From Brenneria bubanii (GTDB lineage Bacteria > Pseudomonadota > Gammaproteobacteria > Enterobacterales > Enterobacteriaceae): DNA of 64,000 bases. The stretch spans positions 176,579 to 240,578 of the forward strand of contig NZ_JAKMAJ010000008.1 in the NCBI RefSeq assembly GCF_022378355.1. Direction: 5' to 3'. The translations under genes were made by a program, and so were the position numbers. Within the stretch, counting starts at the first letter, position 1; every line of letters starts with the position of its first letter. Below the pieces are notes generated by a model that was given only the letters and a program-made list of their open reading frames with translations, had not been told where the DNA came from and did not search any database. Positions 23,506 to 31,354 of the stretch are shown in pieces.

Positions 23506-23571
23506 ATTCCCAATACTATGACTCCGTCTGGTTATTGCTCATGACAAGTCAACTTCGCTTTTAACAGCGAT

Positions 23572-23602
23572 AAAAGCCCTGGCCTAACAGCCGGGGCTTT
23601 TG
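23572..23602 (+). terminator. Late terminator tR' (Q-dependent readthrough)
   Basis: AAAAGCCCTGGC and GCCGGGGCTTTT form a 12-bp stem with one G-U pair around a six-base loop, ending in T residues. Its position just after pR' matches the terminator that Q overcomes. Confidence 0.85.
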
Positions 23603-23608
23603 CATTCT

Positions 23609-23683
23609 GGACGGGAAGCACAGCGGTCGTGCGTTCGGCTGTTAACCGATTGGGCGTGAGTTCGAATCTCACCTCGTCCGCCA
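23609..23683 (+). tRNA. Phage-encoded tRNA-Asn (anticodon GUU)
   Basis: A cloverleaf can be folded: acceptor GGACGGG with CTCGTCC, D stem GCAC/GTGC, anticodon loop CTGTTAA, T arm GTGAG-TTCGAAT-CTCAC, discriminator G and encoded CCA. The top of the anticodon stem has a U-U mismatch. It lies directly after the late terminator, so it would be made only late with Q. It is not related to the att tRNA. Confidence 0.85.
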
Positions 23684-23697
23684 CATTCAAGGCTGCG

Positions 23698-23877
23698 CTA
23701 TTGCGTGGACTTTTGTATTTCTGGTATCTCACGTCGAACAGAGCAGAGATTGTTATCAATAACTAGCCATTCTGCATTGAGCCAGTCCTGAACCTTTTGC
23801 GGCCTTACTCTCATGTGCCGTGCAAAGGCGGCCTGATTGCCGTTGAAATGTCGCTTTATGTACTCGATTAATGGCAT
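23698..23877 (-). CDS. Small Cro-like helix-turn-helix protein
   Basis: A 59-residue protein starting MPLIEYIKRHFNGNQAAFAR with a helix-turn-helix (AAFARHMRVRPQKVQDWLNA). It is transcribed leftward, against the late operon, and starts two bases before the stop of the gene at 23880. Similar small regulators occur in lambdoid phages near Q. It may autoregulate from the palindrome at 24377. Confidence 0.75.
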   Translation of the reverse strand: MPLIEYIKRHFNGNQAAFARHMRVRPQKVQDWLNAEWLVIDNNLCSVRREIPEIQKSTQ

Positions 23878-23879
23878 TT

Positions 23880-24341
23880 TTACTCCGCGATAATGTCAGG
23901 GTTAACGATGAGATAGCTGGTTCCGTGTTCGTCATCCATTTCTACGGCGTCAAAGCCGAGATGTGCGGCCACGCGGCCACGCAGGCGCTGCATTTCCCAT
24001 CCGTGATTTTCGTACGCGTCGCGAGGCGTAATAAGATGGGCGAATTCATCATCACATTCGTCATCTGCAATAGCGTTCGCCAGCGATTCCAGTTCTTCAT
24101 CTTCGGCCTCAACTTCGCGGCGAAGATATTCGATAACATCTTCAATACGGGAATTCATGTCTGAATTGTCAGCGACTTTATCGACGGTATAGCAGTAAAC
24201 GAAATCACCATGCGATTCAGCAATGCCTGCATCTTCGCTGGCGAACAGGCCTTCGAAAATGTTGTCACCGCCATTCGGCAGTATGCTGCGCAGGGTAATA
24301 ACCGGTGCCGTTTTGCTGAATGAGCCGTGGAATAATTTCAT
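23880..24341 (-). CDS. Leftward accessory protein, possibly ADP-ribosyltransferase-like fold
   Basis: The 153-residue acidic protein starts MKLFHGSFSKTAPVITL and has GGDNIFEGLFASEDAGIAES and a C-terminal GFDAVEMDDEHGTSYLIV. The H-G-S start, G-LF-AS segment and end strand recall the small ART/PolyVal or RES-type enzyme fold, but no diagnostic triad can be confirmed. It forms an operon with the small helix-turn-helix protein and is controlled by its own promoter. Toxin-antitoxin or defence function is a hypothesis. Confidence 0.6.
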   Translation of the reverse strand: MKLFHGSFSKTAPVITLRSILPNGGDNIFEGLFASEDAGIAESHGDFVYCYTVDKVADNSDMNSRIEDVIEYLRREVEAEDEELESLANAIADDECDDEFAHLITPRDAYENHGWEMQRLRGRVAAHLGFDAVEMDDEHGTSYLIVNPDIIAE

Positions 24342-24376
24342 TTTGATTTCCTATATCTTGTTTCGATGAGATAAAT

Positions 24377-24395
24377 ATAACCGATTATCGGTTAT
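24377..24395. promoter_or_regulatory. Perfect 19-bp palindromic operator
   Basis: ATAACCGAT-T-ATCGGTTAT has nine-base perfect arms and lies 36 bases upstream of the leftward two-gene operon. It is a probable binding site for the operon's helix-turn-helix protein. Confidence 0.65.
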
Positions 24396-24519
24396 GAGTA
24401 AGTATCTATTTTCACAATTTAGCGACCAGGCAATCACCCTCATGACTCCCGTGTCACCTCCGGCCTGAGTCGCTAACCCCTTTCAACTACACATACCGCC
24501 CTTAATGGGAGGTTAGGCT

Positions 24520-24855
24520 ATGCGAATGAATAACAACGACGTCGGGTTTTGGGCGGATGTTCTCAATGGGCTAAAAAACTCCTGGCCGCAACTATTCGGA
24601 GCCATTCTTGCCGTTCTTATTCGCTACGGGATGTTGATTTACAACGGAACGGAAAAGAAAAACGAATGGATAGAGGGATTAGTTTGCGGCTTGTTGACGC
24701 TGGCTATTACTAACTCTCTGGACATGTTCGGGCTTCCAATAAGTGTTTCTCCGGCAATCGGCGGCGCTGTCGGGTTTATTGGCGTCAAGAAGTTGAGCCA
24801 GATGGCTATCAATGCGTTTAACCGGCGATTCGGTGGTAGCGATGAAAGTAAGTGA
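24520..24855 (+). CDS. Phage holin (lambda S-like family)
   Basis: The 111-residue protein has three hydrophobic segments (around 20-40, 48-65, 70-90), a charged C-terminus, and the pattern of Phage_holin_3-type proteins (NSWPQLFGAILAVLIRYG). GGGAGG precedes the start. It forms inner-membrane holes at lysis time, releasing the cytoplasmic lysozyme encoded next. Confidence 0.85.
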   Translation: MRMNNNDVGFWADVLNGLKNSWPQLFGAILAVLIRYGMLIYNGTEKKNEWIEGLVCGLLTLAITNSLDMFGLPISVSPAIGGAVGFIGVKKLSQMAINAFNRRFGGSDESK

Positions 24856-25279
24856 TTCCGGTATTTTATTTCTGAAGCATGAAGAGGGCGAAAGGCTCAC
24901 TGGATATCCTGACAGCCGCGGTATCCCGACTATCGGTGTTGGACACACTGGTAAAGTTGACGGCTTGCCGGTCAAGATTGGTATGGTCATTACGCAAAAC
25001 CAGTCTACTCGGTTACTCATTGAAGACCTGAAGTGGGTGTCTGATGCGATCGAGCAGTGCGTTACTGCTGAGCTAAATCAAAACCAGTACGACGCATTAA
25101 CTAGCCTGATATTCAACATCGGCGCGCCGGCTTTTCGTGGCTCAACAGTTCTTAAAAGGCTAAACGCAGGTGATTATACCGGATCAGCGGATGCTTTCCT
25201 TATGTGGAAGCGTTCAGGTAGCGACCCTGAGAGACTGCTTGGCCGGAGGCGGAGAGAACGCTCGCTGTTTTTATCGTGA
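24842..25279 (+). CDS. Endolysin, GH24 lysozyme
   Basis: The 145-residue protein is a T4-lysozyme-type muramidase. Catalytic residues by alignment to T4 are Glu15 (HEEGE), Asp24 (GYPDSRG) and Thr30 (IPTIGVGH). There is no signal or SAR anchor, so export depends on the holin. It overlaps the holin gene by 14 bases. Confidence 0.93.
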   Translation: MKVSDSGILFLKHEEGERLTGYPDSRGIPTIGVGHTGKVDGLPVKIGMVITQNQSTRLLIEDLKWVSDAIEQCVTAELNQNQYDALTSLIFNIGAPAFRGSTVLKRLNAGDYTGSADAFLMWKRSGSDPERLLGRRRRERSLFLS

Positions 25280-25800
25280 GCAACATCAAGGCATGCATTA
25301 TTGCCGCCTGCATAGTCCTGTCGCTAGCTCTTTATTCGTCTTATCTGCGCAATGAGATATCTTCTCAGAAAATCGAAACACTTCAGCAAGAGGCAACACA
25401 GCAAAGCGCCGTCATCGCCAAGAACGCTTTTGAGTTTCATCGATTCAATGAGATAGCAGCGCAGGTAGCCGACGCTGGCACTAAATCAACGGCTCAAGCT
25501 CAGGAGAAAGAGATTGAATATCGAACGGTGCTCAAGCGTGAAAAAACGTGTGACCTGCCTGTTCCTTCTGTCGTTGCTCGCGGGCTGCTCGACTACTCGA
25601 ACCGTTTACGTTCCAGCGCAATGCAACCCACTGCCGGTGGAACTAACAAAGCCGGTGCTGGTGCCACTGCCGCCGGCGAGCTGACCTACTGCCAGGCCGT
25701 TCTTTGGATTAACCCCCTAATGACTGCTATTGAGCAGGCAAACAACCAACTGGCCGGTATTCGGCAAATCGAAGCAATCCGCTCGGAGAAAAAACAATGA
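25276..25800 (+). CDS. Rz: Spanin, inner-membrane subunit Rz
   Basis: A GTG-started 174-residue protein with an N-terminal membrane anchor (IIAACIVLSLALYSSYL) and a periplasmic coiled coil rich in Gln/Glu/Ala. It joins Rz1 to fuse inner and outer membranes in the last step of lysis. Rz1 is nested in its +1 frame. Confidence 0.9.
   Translation: MSNIKACIIAACIVLSLALYSSYLRNEISSQKIETLQQEATQQSAVIAKNAFEFHRFNEIAAQVADAGTKSTAQAQEKEIEYRTVLKREKTCDLPVPSVVARGLLDYSNRLRSSAMQPTAGGTNKAGAGATAAGELTYCQAVLWINPLMTAIEQANNQLAGIRQIEAIRSEKKQ
25538..25684 (+). CDS. Rz1: Spanin, outer-membrane lipoprotein Rz1
   Basis: Nested in the Rz gene in another frame, a GTG-started 48-residue frame begins MKKRVTCLFLLSLLAGC: a signal peptide with lipobox LLAGC (Cys17). 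The mature part is proline rich, as in all Rz1 proteins. The classical embedded arrangement makes the call firm. Confidence 0.9.
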   Translation: MKKRVTCLFLLSLLAGCSTTRTVYVPAQCNPLPVELTKPVLVPLPPAS

Positions 25801-26024
25801 CGTTCATCGAAACCATCATGCTGTATTTCAGCACGTTCGTATCAATCCTGTATCTGATCGCCGGTGGCTGGGTAGCCATCCGGAACTGGTTCAAGGCGAA
25901 AGCCGCTGCAAAGGCGCAGACGCAGGCAGATGCGATTGAAGCTGCGGTACAGGAACGATTGAAGAAGTTGCAGGAAGAGGCGCAGACCTCACCGGAGTCG
26001 ACCTCAACCAGCGCATCAGCATAA
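25797..26024 (+). CDS. Small membrane protein of the lysis region
   Basis: The 75-residue protein has one membrane segment (IMLYFSTFVSILYLIAGGWV) and an Ala/Lys/Gln coiled tail. It is coupled to Rz by four bases. It could modulate the holin, but no family was recognised. Confidence 0.65.
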   Translation: MTFIETIMLYFSTFVSILYLIAGGWVAIRNWFKAKAAAKAQTQADAIEAAVQERLKKLQEEAQTSPESTSTSASA

Positions 26025-26149
26025 GGCATTACAACAGGTACTCAATGAGCGCCTGTGATAATGTCATTAATGGCTAGGGTCGCTCCCGAAAAGCGGCATC
26101 GTCACCGCCTGCCATTGATACACTGACGAGCAATTGAGGCGAGGTTGTA

Positions 26150-26320
26150 ATGGAAAACCAAAAGAACATGATTGCAAGTCTGCTTGAAGAACTTGTTATC
26201 GCCAGAGGGCTGGTAAAAGAGATTTGCGTGGAGCGAGGAATTCCTGAGCCAAAGGCTTCATTGCTGAGAATGGATAAAGCGATAATCGAAGCGAAAGAGT
26301 ACATGAAAGAAAATGCTTAA
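26150..26320 (+). CDS. Small helical protein (56 aa)
   Basis: A 56-residue frame MENQKNMIASLLEELVIARG after GAGG. Composition is coding-like and helical. Function unknown. Confidence 0.55.
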   Translation: MENQKNMIASLLEELVIARGLVKEICVERGIPEPKASLLRMDKAIIEAKEYMKENA

Positions 26321-26349
26321 AACATGATGTAGCTAAAAAAAGGGTGCAT

Positions 26350-26601
26350 ATGTTACCTATCAGTTCTTACCATGATGTTTTCGTGGAAATAGAGGACGAG
26401 AAAGTACAGTTCTCAAACCTGCCATTCAATATGACTTTGCAACTTTCGAGGTCGTCTGGATGGGAACTGAGGCGCACTAATGAAGCTGGTGATAGTGTGG
26501 TCGTTTCCGGAGAGTTTTACTCAGATAGCAAAGAGGATGATAGTTTGCCGTTTCGGCTATGGTTCGGAAATGAACTTGTGTTTGACAACACAAAAAAATA
26601 A
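26350..26601 (+). CDS. Hypothetical late-region protein
   Basis: An 83-residue acidic protein starting MLPISSYHDVFVEIEDE. A GTG six bases upstream is an alternative start. Strand-rich; no family recognised. A terminator follows at once. Confidence 0.6.
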   Translation: MLPISSYHDVFVEIEDEKVQFSNLPFNMTLQLSRSSGWELRRTNEAGDSVVVSGEFYSDSKEDDSLPFRLWFGNELVFDNTKK

Positions 26602-26604
26602 TTT

Positions 26605-26630
26605 AAAGGTCGCCAAGGCGGCCTTTTTTA
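26605..26630 (+). terminator. Intrinsic terminator
   Basis: AGGTCGCC and GGCGGCCT pair with one G-U, followed by TTTTTT. It ends the lysis sub-operon for transcripts not modified by Q. Confidence 0.75.
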
Positions 26631-26721
26631 TTTTTGCTGCGGGTAACGGATAATGATTCACAAAGAACAGGCCATCACGATTGCACTGCTGGCGATCGCC
26701 TAAACACCAAACCAAATATCG

Positions 26722-26748
26722 AGCCTCGGCATAGTCCGGGGCTTTTTT
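26722..26748 (+). terminator. Second terminator-like hairpin
   Basis: AGCCTCGG and CCGGGGCT pair with one G-U pair around a six-base loop, followed by TTTTTTG. It lies between the lysis genes and the KilA-N gene, doubling the barrier. Confidence 0.65.
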
Positions 26749-26893
26749 GTATCCGCATTTCACCGCGCATTCTCCGCGCAATCACCAAGGGCCTTTCGGG
26801 GTAGAGCTTGAGATAGGGCAGTGGTTATCGCTGACCGCTCTTGGGCTGCCTACATCTGGAGAACAGGCTCTACCACCAAAAGGTATCAGCGAC

Positions 26894-27577
26894 ATGAAGA
26901 TTGTTATTCTTGATGTGTCAGTTAAGCAGGACAAAGAAGGTCGGTATTGCCTGAACGATTTGCACAAGGCCGCTGGAGGAGAACGTCGGAACGATCCGCA
27001 TGATTGGCTTCGACTAAAGCAGACCATGGAGCTTGTACAGGAGTTGAGCGATACGGGGAATCCCGTAACGACAATCCGAGGCGGCAAGGTTCAGGGCACT
27101 TACGTTTGCAAGGAGCTGGTATACGCCTATGCGATGTGGATCAGCGCAAGATTCAATCTCCACGTAATCCGAACCTTTGATGCGCTGGCTGCGCAAGAGC
27201 AAATACGTGTTTCATATCGTGATACAGCCCGGCTGGAATATAAGCCGATGACTGATGCCATCAAGCACGAACGAGAAGCTCAGGGTAAGCAGATAGCACC
27301 ACATCATTTCAGCAATGAGGCCGACTTGATAAATCGCCTGGCACTCGGCATGACCTCCGCTAAGTTCCGCGTCCATCATGAAATAGGAAAGAAAGAAGCT
27401 ATTCGCGATTACCTGACGCCGGAGCAGATCCACTGCATCACCGAACTACAGCGCGCAAACACGGTATTTATCAGTATGGGATGGGAGTTCGAGCAGCGTA
27501 AAGAAGTGCTCAAAGGGATGTTCGATCGTAACCACCGCAAGCCACTCATTGAAGAGCAGCATTATCTCGCTGCCTAA
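26894..27577 (+). CDS. KilA-N-domain DNA-binding protein (antirepressor-like)
   Basis: The 227-residue protein from the ATG at 26894 has a KilA-N domain: RYCLNDLHKAAGGERRNDPH, then DWLRLKQTMELVQEL and KVQGTYVCKELVYAYAMWIS. The C-terminal half is helical (LINRLALGMTSAKFRVH), similar to phage antirepressors. Such proteins bind DNA or repressors and can modulate induction. Here it sits between lysis and packaging genes. Upstream in-frame codons to 26747 are less likely because of the terminator there. Confidence 0.8.
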   Translation: MKIVILDVSVKQDKEGRYCLNDLHKAAGGERRNDPHDWLRLKQTMELVQELSDTGNPVTTIRGGKVQGTYVCKELVYAYAMWISARFNLHVIRTFDALAAQEQIRVSYRDTARLEYKPMTDAIKHEREAQGKQIAPHHFSNEADLINRLALGMTSAKFRVHHEIGKKEAIRDYLTPEQIHCITELQRANTVFISMGWEFEQRKEVLKGMFDRNHRKPLIEEQHYLAA

Positions 27578-27922
27578 TGGTGTAATTTCCCCACCATTTA
27601 TGCAACACAGAGCATTATCCCGACGTCCAATCAAATCAAGCGCCAACCCTGTCGCTGTCCTTTGTGTTAGCTATGAAACGATTTCCTTTGCGTAGAGCGC
27701 ACATGGCGAATCAAAAACAGGATACGCCGAGCTTCCATGACCATAGCATCAGCTCTTATGGCGGCCTCCTCGAACCGTGGCGGAAGAATCGAGTCTGCTT
27801 TATAAAGTTCTGCAAATAGCAATGGGTTAGTGATTTTTACAGAATAAACATACTGAATCCTCGGGTGGCGGTATCGCCTTTCCTCGGGGATATATCAAAC
27901 AAACCAGCAGGAAATTCTATTT
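27578..27922. other. Region between KilA-N gene and terminase
   Basis: No clear rightward gene. Read leftwards from about 27858 to 27667 there is an open frame with coding character (see the separate entry). A purine-rich GCAGGAAA site leads into terS. Confidence 0.5.
27667..27822 (-). CDS. Possible leftward small gene or remnant
   Basis: From a TTG at 27822 the frame encodes 51 residues including ELYKADSILPPRFEEAAIRA and ADAMVMEARRILFLIRHV. The composition is strongly protein-like and the frame remains open upstream to about 27858, but there is no ATG or GTG and no ribosome binding site. It may be a gene fragment or use a rare start codon. Confidence 0.35.
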   Translation of the reverse strand: MLFAELYKADSILPPRFEEAAIRADAMVMEARRILFLIRHVRSTQRKSFHS

Positions 27923-28432
27923 ATGGCAAAGCTCACAGACAAACAAGAGCTGTTTGCCCGTGAGTTCATAGTTGACCTCAACGCCACTCAGGCGGCCATA
28001 AGGGCGGGCTACAGTGCAAAGACCGCTCAGGAGCAATCCAGCCGACTGTTATCGAATGTTATGGTTCAGGCAAGGGTAAGCGAGCTAAAAGCAGAAAGAG
28101 CCGAACAGGTTGGCATTGACGCCGCCTACGTCCTCAAGCGCCTGGTTGAAATCGACCAGATGGACGTGCTCGATATCCTAATGAGCAATGGCGAGCTAAA
28201 ACCCATAGCCGATTGGCCTAAAACATGGCGCACGACTTTATCCGGCATGGACGTTACTGAAATGGCTGGTGATGCGGCTGGTCTGCTGAAGAAAATCAAA
28301 TGGCCGGACAAGGTCAAAAACCTTGAGCTGCTTGGCAAGCATGTCACCGTGCAGGCGTTCAGGGAACAGGTTAAGTCTGAGGTTACCGTCGATTCAATAT
28401 CTGACCTGATGGACGACTTGGCTAAGGATTGA
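27923..28432 (+). CDS. terS: Terminase small subunit
   Basis: The 169-residue protein starts MAKLTDKQELFAREFIVDLNAT and has the helix-turn-helix AAIRAGYSAKTAQEQSSRLL of the Terminase_2 family, followed by the usual ERAEQVGIDAAYVLKRLVEI. It recognises phage DNA to start packaging. It lies directly before terL. Confidence 0.92.
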   Translation: MAKLTDKQELFAREFIVDLNATQAAIRAGYSAKTAQEQSSRLLSNVMVQARVSELKAERAEQVGIDAAYVLKRLVEIDQMDVLDILMSNGELKPIADWPKTWRTTLSGMDVTEMAGDAAGLLKKIKWPDKVKNLELLGKHVTVQAFREQVKSEVTVDSISDLMDDLAKD

Positions 28433-28434
28433 TT

Positions 28435-29907
28435 ATGAAGCCAGAACATATCGCACTGCTGCGTGACAAACTCTGGCGGCTAAATCACCTCTACTGGATT
28501 ACGGACAAGAAGGGTAAGCCCGTCCGATTTAAGATGACGCCTGAGCAGCTTGAGTACTTCGAAGGTATGCACACCAGGAATATTATTCTGAAGGCCCGTC
28601 AGCTCGGGTTTACGACAGAGGTTTGCATTATCCAGCTTGACGCGGCTTTGTTCGAGGCAGCTCGTTGCGCCCTGATTGCGCACACCCTAAATGACGCTAA
28701 GCGATTGTTCAGGGAAAAAATCAAATACGCGTACGATCGCCTACCCAACGAATTGAAAGCAGCCAACCCGGCGAGCAATGATGCCTCGGGGGAGTTGGTA
28801 TTCAGTAAGGGTGGTTCGCTTTACATCAGCACGTCATTCCGTGGTGGGACGTTGCGTTTCCTGCACGTATCAGAGTTCGGAAAAATATGCGCTAAGTATC
28901 CGGACAAGGCCAGGGAGATCGTCACTGGCGCATTTGAGGCGGTGTCATCAGACTGCTTTACCACCATCGAAAGCACCGCAGAGGGAAGAGCAGGCTACTT
29001 CTTCGATTACTGCCAAGGTGCAGAAAAGGCTCAGCTACAAGGCAAATTACTTTCCAATCTCGACTGGAAGTTCTTTTTCTTCTCATGGTGGAAGAATCCA
29101 CAGTACGCGATAGACCCGGTGGAGATGCTGCCGCAGCGTCTGGTTGATTACTTCGACGAGATAGAATCAAAACACGGCGTGTCTCTCAACGAACGACAGA
29201 AAGCGTGGTATTGCGCCAAAGAAAAGACCCTTGGCGATGACATGAAGCGAGAGTACCCGACCATTCCGGCCGAGGCATTCCAGCAGTCAGTCGAGGGCGC
29301 TTACTACGCCAAACAGTTCCGCTGGCTCTACACCAATAATCGTATCGGTGAGCTACCGGACAACTCACATCTTCCCGTCCATACATTCTGGGATATCGGC
29401 GTGGGTGACTCGACGGCAATCTGGTTTGTGCGTGAGGTTGGCGAAGAGTTCCACGTCATCGACTACTACGAGAACTCAGGTGAGGGGCTTCGGCACTACA
29501 TGAAGGTTCTGAAAGACCGAGGCTACGAATACGGTGAGCACTGGGCACCTCATGACATTGATAACCGAGAATTCGCTGGCGACGGCAAGAGCCGTAAGCA
29601 AATAGCCGCCGAGGGGTTCGAAATCGATGGGAAGAAATACTCCATCAGATTCAAGGTGGCCCCAAAGCTTGGCGTGGACACTGGCATCGACTCTGTGCGC
29701 GAGGTTCTACCAAAATGCGCTTTCGATTCCCACAAGTGCGAACTTGGAATTTCACACCTCGAAGGCTATCGAAAAGAGTGGGACGACAAGCGCGGTTGCT
29801 GGAAAGATAAGCCGCTCCATGACTTCACATCTCACGGATCTGATGCATTCCGGTACTTCGCTGTGGCAAAAAATAATCATAAATCAACAGGTGCAATCTT
29901 CTTCTGA
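28435..29907 (+). CDS. terL: Terminase large subunit
   Basis: The 490-residue packaging motor has a Walker A-like motif KARQLGFTT (53-61), a Walker B region FLHVSEFGKICAKYP, and a C-terminal RNase H-like nuclease whose acidic residues include Asp in TFWDIGVGDST and in SHGSDAFRYF. It pumps DNA into the prohead and cuts it. Similar terminases package by headful, but the cutting mode was not tested. Confidence 0.93.
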   Translation: MKPEHIALLRDKLWRLNHLYWITDKKGKPVRFKMTPEQLEYFEGMHTRNIILKARQLGFTTEVCIIQLDAALFEAARCALIAHTLNDAKRLFREKIKYAYDRLPNELKAANPASNDASGELVFSKGGSLYISTSFRGGTLRFLHVSEFGKICAKYPDKAREIVTGAFEAVSSDCFTTIESTAEGRAGYFFDYCQGAEKAQLQGKLLSNLDWKFFFFSWWKNPQYAIDPVEMLPQRLVDYFDEIESKHGVSLNERQKAWYCAKEKTLGDDMKREYPTIPAEAFQQSVEGAYYAKQFRWLYTNNRIGELPDNSHLPVHTFWDIGVGDSTAIWFVREVGEEFHVIDYYENSGEGLRHYMKVLKDRGYEYGEHWAPHDIDNREFAGDGKSRKQIAAEGFEIDGKKYSIRFKVAPKLGVDTGIDSVREVLPKCAFDSHKCELGISHLEGYRKEWDDKRGCWKDKPLHDFTSHGSDAFRYFAVAKNNHKSTGAIFF

Positions 29908-29917
29908 GGACTAATCA

Positions 29918-31354
29918 GTGAGTGATTCAAATAACGAGGTTCAATTCCTCGTCAATGCCGTTGCTGATTTAGTCGGACGGCAAAGAATGCTGTATGCCGG
30001 GCAGTTCAACGGCAACACAAAGCGCACCAAGTTATGGGACGAGTTTGGCTACCCTGACTCGGTAGATTTCGACATGCTTTATCGGGCATATCGCAGAAAC
30101 TCGGCGGCCCATGCAGGCGTCCATGTGACGCTAGATAACTGTTGGTCGGATGAGCCAGTAATTATCGACGGTCCAAAGTCAGAAGAGGCAAAAAAGACCA
30201 CTGATTGGGAAAAAACTGTTACTCGACTACTAAAAAAACATTGGTCGAAGATTAAAGATGCTGACAGAAGAAATCTTGTTGGCCGATACTCTGCTATTTT
30301 GCTGCAACTAAAAGATGGCCGAGATTGGGAACAGCCGGTAGACACCAATCTGGTGAAAAAACTTGGTGAAAACGCTCTGGTGAAAATGATTCCCGCGTGG
30401 GAATCGCAGATTAAGCCAGGTAATTTCGATATCGATACACAATCACCAACCTATGGCCAGCCAGTAAACTACCAGTTTAACGAACAGCCAGTAGGCGATG
30501 ATGGAACATATGGACAGGTTCGCACCATTACTGTTCATCCAGATCGCGTGATAATTCTCGCTGAGGGTTCAGAGGATGACAACATCCTGTCCGGCATTCC
30601 ACTTAATGAAGCTGGATTTAATGACCTGCTAGATATTGAAAAATCAAAAGGCGGTAGCGCCGAGGGATTTCTGAAAAATGCCAGTCGGCAACTGGGTATC
30701 TCTTTTGATTCAGACACTGCTATCGATGAGATTCGCCGGCAGGCTATCGAGTCAGGTTATAAAAGCGTTGCCGAGGCAATGAACCACAAAATTGATAAAT
30801 TGAACCGTGGATCTGATTCCGCACTTGTTATGCAGGCAGGAACGACATCAGTTCTATCTGTTGCGGCTGCCGACCCAACTCCGACATGGACTGTCTCGGC
30901 AAACAGCTACGCATCAACTATTGGGTGTCCATTTAATATCATGTTCGGAAAGCAGACTGGCAATCTCGCATCAACCGAGGATAAAAAAGCATGGGCGACA
31001 AAAGGAAATGGCCGTCGCAGTGGTTTCCTCTCATGGCTGATCACTGCCGTTATTGACCGCTGGTGGAGGGTTGGAGTTATCGACCCTCCAAAAAGTGGGG
31101 AGGTATCAGTTGTTTGGTCTGATCTTCTTGCACCGAGTGATCGTGAGAAGCTGGAAAACATGGATAAGATGGCTGATATAGCCGTCAAGACTCAGCAAGC
31201 ATATGGAACCCCACAAATTTCTGGCGACGAGCTTCGCATGGCCGGCGAGTTAGACCCGATTCAAGAACAGGATATCCCGGAGCCGCCAAATGTTGACCCT
31301 CTCACAGGAGAACCGGCAGCCTCTAATCCGGACTCCGATAATACCGCGCAATAA
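29918..31354 (+). CDS. Portal protein (DUF1073 type)
   Basis: The 478-residue GTG-started protein has the portal pattern FDMLYRAYRRNSAAHAGVHV near residue 50 and the GNLASTEDKKAWATKGNGR segment near residue 345. The acidic/proline C-terminus is typical. It forms the dodecameric DNA gate of the head. Databases may label this family with anti-CBASS names, but context says portal. Confidence 0.88.
   Translation: MSDSNNEVQFLVNAVADLVGRQRMLYAGQFNGNTKRTKLWDEFGYPDSVDFDMLYRAYRRNSAAHAGVHVTLDNCWSDEPVIIDGPKSEEAKKTTDWEKTVTRLLKKHWSKIKDADRRNLVGRYSAILLQLKDGRDWEQPVDTNLVKKLGENALVKMIPAWESQIKPGNFDIDTQSPTYGQPVNYQFNEQPVGDDGTYGQVRTITVHPDRVIILAEGSEDDNILSGIPLNEAGFNDLLDIEKSKGGSAEGFLKNASRQLGISFDSDTAIDEIRRQAIESGYKSVAEAMNHKIDKLNRGSDSALVMQAGTTSVLSVAAADPTPTWTVSANSYASTIGCPFNIMFGKQTGNLASTEDKKAWATKGNGRRSGFLSWLITAVIDRWWRVGVIDPPKSGEVSVVWSDLLAPSDREKLENMDKMADIAVKTQQAYGTPQISGDELRMAGELDPIQEQDIPEPPNVDPLTGEPAASNPDSDNTAQ

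Noticed and set aside
23532-23759. 75-codon leftward frame across the tRNA-Asn
   Set aside because: It runs through the terminator and the tRNA and has no start signal; the tRNA explains the sequence.
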